From: Heterotrichella gracilis
Lineage: Eukaryota > Sar > Xanthophyceae > Tribonematales > Xanthonemataceae
Assembly: GCA_032358255.1 (NCBI GenBank)
Contig: JAULBX010025596.1
Coordinates: 1 to 58,996, forward strand
DNA length: 58,996 nt
Direction: 5' to 3'
Below are positions 44,761-54,400 of this stretch, in pieces. Every line of letters begins with the position of its first letter. The stretch's first letter is position 1. Below the pieces are notes generated by a model. The model ran no database searches. It saw only the letters and a list, made by a program, of their open reading frames with translations, and had not been told where the DNA came from. Made by a program: the position numbers and the translations under genes.

Positions 44761-47700
44761 TCATTCCAAAGCACCTTGGGACCGCTTCACCATACCCAAC
44801 GGGTTGCGTTTTGCTCTGTGCTCCATCTCTTTCAGCAGGTACCCTGCATCTTGCATCGTGCACTTCCTGGCCTTCCAAAGGCGGAAGAAACAAAAGAAAC
44901 TGCCAATGTAGAAGTCACCTGAGCAGGGGAAACCCAATGTCACTTAAAAACTCAACAGCAGAGCAGCCAGCTGCACAGCCAAGAAACAATGGAGGCGACA
45001 GAGGACATGAACATCGCCTATGACTGTGATATTCCATCACCCTTGCACAATTTGTACAGTACAGAAGTGCTCCCATCAGCACATCCCCTGCTTACGGCGC
45101 TACACCTAATGCCTCACCTAGCACTTTGGTGAGGAATGGCCTGGACTTGTCTGCTTGGTGCCGCAGCAGCCTGTCTTCCTTGAGCAGGTCCAGAGCCCAC
45201 TTGGTGATGTTGAGAGAGATGGTGGCAAGCGGGAAACCATGGACCGCGTCGCAGGAAAGCTGGTACAGGAGCGCTGCATTGTCCTGAAATCAAACCTCAC
45301 GATTGCGGACCCATCTGGAAGAGTAATAAGCAGGCCCGTGAACACTGATACTGTGTATAAGGTGGATACCTGTGGTTGCTATTGCCAAGGGTAATAAGCT
45401 CCCATATAACATATTATTATCTATTACCCTTGCTATTGCAGAATGCCAGGAGAATGCATCGTATGCCAGGTATATGCATCCTATCTGGGCACTCATGTCA
45501 TTGTAACTGTCATTGCAGAACCCTGTCCCATCCCTTCTGTCATTGCACACATACCTGGTTATGGTGCCAGAGGAGCAGCATATGCAACAGCCCCAGGACG
45601 CCATTGGCCCTCAAATCAGCCCCTGGGTCCTGTGACTGGAAGCCGAGCAATCCCCAATGTTTGCCGGATTTTGAAACTGGGCCATTGCAGCCTGCAAGTT
45701 AGCCATGCATTGTTAACAGCACACATTAAAATAATTGCGGCGCACAATATGTATAATGCTGCATGTACAGCACTGTTAGTGTAGCTCATTCAGAGCCACT
45801 TTATATTGGAATCATTCCGGGAAGCCACGCTATCAATGGAGATCATGTGTGCTACATTCAGATCCATGGACTCTGCATCATTATGGACTGCATGCTGCAC
45901 CCCAGGGTGAGATGGCAGAGGGGCAAGCAACCCCGCACCTGTCCAAATCGGCATAGCTATAAGGCAGCACGATCTTGCACCGCCAATCACTGACCTGTGA
46001 ACTTGATGAACACTGACTGGAGCAAGTTGTGCTGCATCACAATGTTTAGATCGAACTTCATCGCTGCCAGGCACAGGAGCCGGACTTTCTCCTCGTACAG
46101 GATGCTGCTGGTCCTACAAGGTGAGGCAAGAATTTGTAGATAAGAGGGCACAGACAGCAGACGTGATGAATAATCCCACTTGTCCCCCGCAAGGCCCCCA
46201 TATATTCATGCAAATCTGGCAAGCACTGTACTGGGACGGGCATTGAGCCTCAATCATTGAACCATTGCCATGCAGTCCTCATTCCAGCCCTCATTCCAGG
46301 CAAAATATTAAACCATGACATATGTCATGGTTCCAGGCATTGCCACATCATCCGCCCACAAATTAGTTGGATGCCAGCTTGATAACCCTGTGGTGGTGCA
46401 AAAGGTCACAGGTTCAGTTCCACAACCTGGTCCATGGTCACTCACCTCATGGATGTCCCCAAGCATGACCTCACAAAGCTGCCAATGACGCCTGGTTTCC
46501 TGTGCTTGATCTCCCGCAGGACTTGCTGGCGCACGTGGTAGGAGATGTTGGTGGTCATGAAGTAGGACGCAACGGCCTCATACGACAGCGGTGCAAAATG
46601 CGCATGCTGGGCCTACAGTTGACAGGCATGCAAAGCAGGTCAGCGCGTTGGCATGCAGGTACACATCAGGGTGGTTATATTATGGATTGTAAGGATTGCA
46701 GCATGTCAGTGGCAGTGAGAGCGCAAGGATTGGGTGGGGTGGCTGCTGGTTCATACCATGGATGGGCCTGCTTCTGCGTGGGTACCACTCCTGGCAAGGC
46801 TTTCCGTGTCCCAGTCGTCCTCGCACACAGCGTTCCCCAGACTGCTGGGCGATGCAGCTCTGAAGTCATCTGTTATCAACGTGCTCCCACTGACTGACCT
46901 GGCTGTCACCTGAAGGTGAATGGCAGACGCTGAACGGAAGTTGCTTTCTGGGACAATGCACTCCGCACAGAGCGCTGTGGTGGCGGGGCTGTCAAAACTT
47001 TGCTGTATGCCTTGTTTGGCAAACAACTGGGAACCAGAGCCTACTCCCTGTGACGTACAACAAGCCTCGCTCAGAGCCAGCTACATAAGCACAGCACGGG
47101 CGATTGAGGTGCCTGTAAACAAGGGCTACGTGCAGACTGGGTGCTACATACCCCACTTGCTCCTTGCGAGGGAGTTCGGTCGCTGGCATCTCCATTACTC
47201 TCCCATACTGTGGGTAAAATACTTGGTAGCACAGCTCCGGAACCAGGCTCCAGGCTACCAGTGGGCTGTGTAGGCTGAGTAGCCAAGAGCTTCGTGGGTG
47301 ACAGGATGTCACCCGCGCTGATACTGTGCAGTGCCAACTTGTAGTCTCCACTAGGAGATAGTGGGGTTGAAGGTTCGCTTAGTTGATACACCTCCTCTGC
47401 CTGTATTTCAAGTGCACTGGAGGCTGTCACTGTGGTGGTGTGCAACTCCCTAGAAGTGGTGGTGAAAGCAAGGTTCGCGAGCCTCCCTGCAGCAAATTTA
47501 CAAGTGGAGTGTGAAGGGAAAGGACCTAGCTAGGTAAAACAACCTAGCCAGGGTTCCTGCTGGCTAGCTGTGGTGCACTGTGAGCATAAGCAGGTCACCT
47601 GCCTTTTGACAGCTTCTGTGACGGGGCGTTGAGGTCTTCGAGCCTCTCCGCAACATCTATGTCAAAGGAGGTCAGGGAGCTGGTTGAGCAAACGTCACTG

Positions 47701-48451
47701 CCATCGTCTGAGTGTGTCCCCCTGACTGTCCCCAGTGGATGCTTTGTTGAAGTGATAAGTGCACCATATGACTGTGCAGCCTTCGCTTCGGAGGAGTTGA
47801 AGTGCATTGCTTTGATAAACTCGAGGGGAGACGGTTGGTCTGCGAGCTCGATGGACGGCTGCTGTTCCACGATGGATGGTGTGCGTCTGTGAGTAGCTTT
47901 CAAAAGTTCCCCAGACAAGGGACAGCGGGTCGCCTGGAACTAATGCGGTGGCATACAAACTGTCCATAGCTGTGTGAACCAAAATTCCATCCTCACTTGG
48001 CCTTCCAACTGACTCGTATGAAACCGTATTGAAAGTCACGGTGTGCACTGGCTTAACCTTGGCATTGGTGGCATGCCTGTACGAATGCACATGCGGTACT
48101 GGTGAAATTACTGAGGCAAACTTGAGAACTAAACACCAGCTGGTACACAGTGTACTAGGGTCCACTGGCTGTACTTTGCTCAAGCCAATGCCTTTTGATT
48201 TTGAGGGCTAAAACGTAAACCACTTTACAGCATAAAGGCAGGCATAAAGGGGCATATTAATATATCAGTGAGACACACACTTTGCTTATCCTTGCGAGTT
48301 CATAAACTGCTGATCTATTCGATGAAGTGACTTCCAAAAGCACGCTGCTTACATAAACAAACAAACAGTTTGCCAGTTGGTGTAAGTGTAAACTAGAGTT
48401 GGAGTCCTCGCTGGGACACTTTTTGAAGTCGGCTAGGCCAAACACCACCAA
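44761..48451 (-). CDS. ELMO/CED-12 domain protein
   Basis: ELMO-domain proteins act on small GTPases, as GEF partners or as Arf-family GAPs. Well supported minus-strand exons: 47449-47152, 47026-46757, 46612-46446, 46113-45995, 45676-45555, 45283-45118, 44918-44761, with matching phases. The ELMO core is HWGLLGFQSQDPGADLRANG (exon 45676-45555), then FPLATISLNITKWALDLL and a C-terminal FRLWKARKCTMQDAGYLLKE. The acceptor for 47026 is one of two choices. Upstream, 48451-48281 (from an ATG), an exon starting 48207 and coding sequence ending 47599 are likely exons, but between about 47990 and 47880 two open frames must be joined and I cannot place that intron with confidence. The region N-terminal to the ELMO domain is Ser/Thr-rich and unassigned. 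No PH or armadillo domain is recognisable. Confidence 0.8.
45387..45431. repeat. 10 bp inverted repeat in an ELMO intron
   Basis: AAGGGTAATA (45387-45396) and TATTACCCTT (45422-45431) are exact reverse complements with a 25-base loop. The words TTGCTATTGC flank them in direct orientation. Confidence 0.7.
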
Positions 48452-48778
48452 GGATCTTGAGAAGCGACAAACACCAGCTGCCTCCTTCGCGCGTTTGTAG
48501 GGACTGGTACGTTGTTTTCTTGTGTTGTCAAACTTGATCCCTAGTATGTGCAGTGGCCAGAGGTGAATTCAAATGCATGCATATGGAATGGAATCTGATG
48601 CCCCAGCAAGGTGACAGCTCTTCACGTTGCCTGTAGGTAACAACTCACCCAATATCACAGAGACCAATAGCGTTAGAACGAGACAGGTGCACGGCAGTGC
48701 TCTGCAAAAGACCACAACTATCAGTGCATGGCCGTGTCCAGACAGAGGTAGACTGGTTTGAGCGCTTCCCCAGCAGAG
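48452..48778. promoter_or_regulatory. Short divergent promoter, ELMO / thioesterase
   Basis: Only 327 bases separate the two proposed start codons, so this must act as a bidirectional promoter if both starts are right. It contains ATGCATGCATATGG at about 48573-48586. The ELMO start is the less certain of the two. Confidence 0.45.
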
Positions 48779-49901
48779 ATGTTTCGCCACGGCAGCAACC
48801 TTGCAAGGAGAGTCCATGTAGATGTTGTCCAGCAGCTGCTTCGAAACCACAGTACCAGTCCTGGAACAGCTGGCAAGCAGTGGAACTGGCTCAAGTCAAT
48901 TGGGCACGACGTCAACCCCTGCAACAGCAAGCTTCATCCAGCTGTCACTGAGGCAGGCATAGCCCCTGTGGGCGAAGAGGAGCGTGCTGTGCAAGAGGCG
49001 TACACCCCTGAGAGCACGTGCTTTGGCTGTGGTGAGTGGACTGTGCACTGGCGGATATCAATTGCGCACACGTGAACTACCTGGTTTTTCCTAAGAGATA
49101 GCTGTCGCGGCACTTGTGGCAGGGCGTGTCTGCCCAGTATTTGATTTTTGACTCCACCAACATGCTGTTCCACAGGCCCAGGGAATGTGGAAGGCCTGCG
49201 CCTCTCCAGCTTTCGGATACAAGGAGGGCTCGAGGCGAGGGTGACGCTCCCATCTAAGTATCTAGCCTTCCCAGGTGAGCACATATCCAAATAAAAACCC
49301 TAGCTCAGCCCATATCCAAATAAAAACCCTAGCTCAGCCCAGCCCAAAAAGCCCCAATAATTTGCCCTAATGGGTCCAGCTGTTGCTGATAAGCTGCCAC
49401 CTTGTAGGCATCATCAATGGCGGGATCATTGGCGTGCTGTTTGATTGCCATGGCAATTGGACGGCGGCCATTGCGCTGATGGACAGGTCATGCCTGCCCA
49501 GGCCGCCGCTGACGCTGACCTATGAGATGCTGGTAAGCTACAGTACCCTCGCCAATATCTGTGCTGCTCAACGCCACCCGGTGCCCACAGCGCAATTGCA
49601 TGTCAATAAATGGCACACCTCTGGGCGCAAAATAATTCATCCTATTGTGACACCCCGACCTGACAATGGGCACGTGGTGTGGCGCGTGTTGCAGCTCAAC
49701 TACAAGGAGCCCACCCCTCCCGACGAGGAGCTCATCGTGCGCAGCCAGATTGTGAAGATCAAGGAGAGCACCACGGTGGGCAACGGCAAGGCCACCGTGC
49801 AGGTCGACCTGTCGCTGCTGCAGACTGTGGGAGGGCGGGAGAAGCTGCTGGTCACTGGGACGGGCATCTTCAAGAAACTGGGGGCGCTGCGGGCACTTTA
49901 G
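48779..49901 (+). CDS. Hotdog-fold (4HBT) acyl-CoA thioesterase-like protein
   Basis: The protein likely hydrolyses an acyl or aryl thioester; the substrate is unknown. Exons 48779-49031, 49176-49274, 49408-49532 and 49695-49901 give 227 residues with closed phases. The N-terminal about 60 residues are Arg/Ser/Asn-rich (MFRHGSNLARRVHVDVVQQL) and could be an organelle presequence. CFGCGPGNVEGLRL (81-94) is the motif that opens many 4HBT proteins of this subgroup. The hotdog helix region FPGIINGGIIGVLFDCHGNW (116-135) supplies the usual GG turn and an acidic residue (Asp130). The gene is divergent from the ELMO gene. Its stop codon lies inside a TTTAGGG element, and its last 75 coding bases are duplicated just downstream (separate entry). 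Confidence 0.9.
49282..49339. repeat. Perfect 29 bp tandem duplication in thioesterase intron
   Basis: CATATCCAAATAAAAACCCT plus AGCTCAGCC occurs twice head to tail with a 29-base period, just after the donor at 49275. The unit includes AAACCCTAG, related to the heptamer. Confidence 0.9.
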
Positions 49902-50041
49902 GGTTCATCGCCTAGGGTTTAGAGTTTCAGTGGGAGGGCGGGAGCAGCTGCTGTTCACTAGGACGGGCATTTTGAACAAGCTGGAGGCCCTGCGGGCACT
50001 GTGAGCTGTAGGGTTCATTGCGTAGGGTTGAGACTTCCAGT
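49827..50041 (+). repeat. Tandem copy of the thioesterase 3' coding end
   Basis: The segment 49827-49929 (last 75 coding bases plus the start of the 3' UTR) is followed directly by a diverged copy at 49930-50041. The copy would still read VGGREQLLFTRTGILNKLEA and end in ALRAL plus a stop. In the first copy the stop TAG comes from CTTTAGGGTT, a telomere-type heptamer; a second GGGTTTAG follows at 49915-49922. Confidence 0.9.
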
Positions 50042-51498
50042 GTGGCCCCTCAGCAGCATCCACCCCACTGCTGCCTTTTTCCCTCCAATGAGCAGTGTTT
50101 TTACCGACTGGTTTTTGCATGGGGGCTGTGCAAAATTGCTGTGCCGTGTTATTGATGCCTTGGGCGTTGGTTTTTCTTATTTTTGCCAGGTGGTACAGAC
50201 TCGGTCCGGTCCGCCTACTCATGTGCCAGCCCTGCCTTCAATCATGCAGGCTTGTGTGGAATTTTGCAAACTGACTCCGTCGGCAGGCGTCCCACAAGGC
50301 AGGCAAAGTTTTTCTTGGTGCAGGTCTTGAGTGAGTGATGTTCCTTTTTCATCTGTTTAGCACCATAGCAGACAAGTCGCTTGTTGTGGCTCTAAACGCA
50401 AAGCACACAGCCTGTTACCTGAACGCAACATAGCGCATGATTCCAGTTGCAATGGTGATGAATGTAGGCTTCCTTTTTTTGGTCCAAAATTCTTGCAAAA
50501 TGCAAATGTATTGGGTTACAAGTTGTCCCAAGCTGCCTTTTTGTGTGCAGTTGGTTGTGCAAGTACCCGTTGTTTATTGGCTTGTTTGTGCCGACTGAGG
50601 CTGTGCTTCAAATTTCCTGTGCGTACATCCCACTGTAATCTGCGGGTAAGCTGCCGATACTGCCAGGGTTCAAGCAACTTGGTTCTACTACAGACCGCAC
50701 ACATATGTGGGGTCACGTCTTAATGCTGGAAACTAGCACTGCTAGTAGCAGGGACGGTCGTGTGAGATCAGCCACTCAGCCCCATCATGATGCAACCCTA
50801 GGGTTGTGAGGTTTGCCCCCATTGTATCCACCCGGGTGCACCCCTTGGCGTGGCCCCTTGCCCCAGCCAAAACAAGCTTGAAGTCTTCTATTACACCGCA
50901 TGTGGTAGGGACTTGGTTGCACTTTTTTACGTGTCAAATATAGTGTGCACGGCGTCATCATCTTTGGCCGCCAACTACATGCATTCTGCTGTCTAGACGA
51001 CACACCATCAGATTTCTGCTCGCTGATGCTGTATTATAACCCGCCTGATTTCATATGAAACTTGTTGTACGAGGATCTATCTGACCAAAGGAAAGGTCCG
51101 TGTCTGTGGTAGGACATAAGGAGAGCCTGTGTGGCTACATCAGCGGCTTTGCTTTGCGGCGTGACGGTGTGGAGCGCGGTAGTTGGGCGCAGGTACATCG
51201 AGTGTGGTGGACCTTTCTTTCAGGTCGCCTCTGTATGTATTCTGTCGCTCTGAGGTTTATGTGGGGTTGGGAAGCCTACGGTTTTTGAAACCTTTTGGCA
51301 GCCATATATGCATGCATGCATTGCCATCCGCTAAACTAGTCCGGTGATAGCTACCTGCGCGCGGACGCATAGAAAGGCCTGTTTTATTTCCGTGCCAGTT
51401 GAGCTTTACTGACACTACTACAACACGCAACGCGCGTGTCCCTCGTCATTAACGCAAACCACCGTGGGGGACGGTGCAGGGTACAATAGCTGAAGGGC
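49902..51498. other. Intergenic region, thioesterase to RS-rich gene
   Basis: After the duplicated coding end, about 1.45 kb shows no exon I can support. It includes TATATATGCATGCATGCATTG at about 51304-51323 and the proposed promoter of the RS gene. No clear TGTAA lies within 500 bases of the thioesterase stop. Confidence 0.5.
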
Positions 51499-54400
51499 AT
51501 GGTGTTCCTCCCACCCCCAGCGGCGGCAGCCGAGGCCGCTCGCACAGCCAAGCTGGAAGAGGATGCCGCCGCTAACCTACAGGTACGAGCTTGGTATCAA
51601 ACACAGGATGGTGTTCGCCCCTGCTTCCTGAGTCATGCATGCATGATGGCCAGCTGGGCTTGCCACTGGTCATATGGTCACCCACCGCTTGGCGCTGGCT
51701 TGCAGAAATTAGAGGAAGCACTCCAAGAGGCGCAGGATGACGTGGAGAATGCCAGGAACGTACTGGCAGCAGCCCAGACCGAGCTAGAGCTTGTGGCAGG
51801 TGCGCGCACACCCAACCAGTCGCCATCCCACGCCTTGCAATGCCACCTCACACCTCGTGCTCAACAGCTGTCATGCACTCATGCCTACAATTGTGCAATG
51901 GGATACATACAATACACGCCAGGAATGCCAACCGCATCACACCCAACTCCACCCAAGGGCAACAAGCGAGCGCATGCCAAAAGGCGACACGCCATCCAAC
52001 GCCGTCGATAATGCGGCCGTCAATAATGCAATCACAAGGGATGCAATGTCTCCCTTGTGCAGGCCACCGCAGCGAGGTCCAGGTGGAGCTTGAGGCGGTG
52101 CGCTACTTTGCCAACGCCTACGCCGAGGCCTGGGAGCGCAAGGAGGCGCAGCTCAGGGGGGCGCAGGAGCAGGTGGCAAAGGCCGAGGTAAGGGGAGGGT
52201 GGGGTGGTGTGGGGGGTGGGTGGGCAGGAGTTGATGGGCAAGCCTGAGGCAGGGTGAGGAGGAGGTGTACTGGGGCTAGGAACTGGTGCCAATGAAGACG
52301 GCAGGGTGAGGGAGGTGACGGGAGGATTCCGCCAAAGCCGTACTTGTGCCAAGGGGGGGGCTGGGAGGTGTGGTATGTCCCGGCGCCGTTCACTTGCATT
52401 GGGGGCCACTGGCATGCATGCAGCAAATGATTTGTGCCCCTGGCACTCACATGGTCCCATGAGTCAGCAGCCTGCACCGCATGCGGTGGGCGCCCCTCCT
52501 GAAATTTGTCATCCCCTCGCGCACATCCGCAGCTGGGCACCCCTGATGGCCCTCATCCCCCATTCGCACCCACACACCCACATGTAGCGGGACACGCCCA
52601 ATGAACTCCTACAGCCACACTCATCCACAGGCAGGCGAATGCGTTTAACGTGCATAAACCGACACCCACCCTCCACCCCCCCAATCCCACATCCATACCC
52701 ACGCATTTGCAGGCCGAGGTGCGCGCCCGCCGCAGCGCCATCCCCCAGCTGAGCAGCAGTGCGCAGGATGCGGCAGATGCGCGGGACGACGGCGAGCGGC
52801 GGCTTGAGATTGCGCGCAGGCAGGCTGAGAAGGCGAAAGCAAGGGCGATTGAGGCAGCTAAGGTGAGGCGCCTGCAGGGGCTAGGATTTTTTATGCAAGC
52901 TCGATGTTTTCGGTGGTAATTGTCACATGGGGATGCACACGAATGTTCCATGGGATGCATACTTGTGTGTTTGGCATAGTGCAAGCAATGCAAGCATGTT
53001 GAACCCTTCATACTGACTTGGGATCAAGTTTTACAAGATATGCATCATCAAAACTGCTGGGTGCAGGATAATGATGACGAGCCACCCACCGACACCACTC
53101 CACAGCCCTCCCAGGCCACCACGCCCCCTAGCGTCCTACCTCCCCCACCGCAACGCACACCCCGCGCGCGCTCCCCGTCACGCTCGCCCATGCGATCCCG
53201 ATCCCGCTCCAAATCGCGGTCCCGATCCCGGACCCGCGGCGTGCGGCGCCGCCGATCCCCGAGCCGGGAGCGGCGGTCCTCGCGCCAGCGGCGGGTGCGG
53301 CGCCGGTCCCGATCGGCATCCAGGCGCAAGTCGCAGTCGCCCTCCAGGCGCCGATCCCGATCTGCACCCAGAAGGCGCTCGCGCTCGGCATCGAGGTGCG
53401 CAATGAGCCACTGTGTGAGGGGATATAAAAGTGAATAAAGAAAAATTAAGAACCAAATGAATGGTGTCATTGAATCATTGAAATATTCAAGGCTTGGAGT
53501 GTGGCTCAGATATCAGTCCCCAGGAGCCTCCAAAAAATCCAGAAACCTTGCTCAGCAACCAGAGGATCCTGAGCGGCAGCCGCCAGCTGCCATCGCACTG
53601 TGCATCACGTTTGTCGGGAAGAGCATGCAACTGACAGCGCATGTTAGTGAGTAGATACGGTGGTATACATGCGATCTTGAGTGCTCAGTGGTCTATGATC
53701 AATAAATTGGGATGTCATATCAATATTCATAACTATCTCTATGTCAATGTCGACAAGCGGCGTCCTCATCATGTTTATATTACAGTAATCTTTTCCATTT
53801 CACTGAAATTGTTTTCTACCTTGCGCAGGGACCGCAGGCGGAGCCGGCGCAGCCCCAGCCGCAGCCGGCGGAGGTCTCGCTCCGCATCCCGCTCGCCAGG
53901 GAGGAGCAAGAGGAAGAGCAGGGGGGAGGAAAAGGACAAGGACAGGCGGCGGGGCAGCCCTGACAGGAAGACTAAGAAGGAGGCTAATGGGGAGAGGGAA
54001 AAGGTGTGCAGGAGGGGGCCTATTGGGGTCTTGATTTTTCAACATGCCGGGGTCTATCTTGTTGTCATTGGGGCTGGCATTCTAAGGATGCACGTTGGCA
54101 GTGTGATGCTTTGTGATGCATATCTTTTCCTGCGGCATGTAGCAAGGGGGATGGGGTGGGAATGCATCGCATGGCATTGCAAATAACGGAAGGCTGGTGT
54201 GCGCGCTGTAGGGGGAGAGGAGCAGTCGCAAGGAAAAGGAAAGCAAGGGAAAGGCTGACACCAAGGGCCATGAGAAGGAAGCTAAGGGCAAGGATCAGGC
54301 AACCCATGAGAAAAACGATTCCAAGAGCCCAGAAAAGGAGATTCGGGATGCTATTGCTGAGGAGCAGGGGGCGCCGGAGCCGGCCAGGCACTCCCCGCAC

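Noticed and set aside
46360-46440. tRNA-like sequence with a B-box-like GGTTCAGTTCC
   Set aside because: No A box at the right spacing and no acceptor-stem pairing that I can find.
53048-53470. Minus-strand Arg/Asp-rich gene opposite the RS domain
   Set aside because: It is the reverse reading of RS codons; the plus strand joins in phase with twelve other exons.
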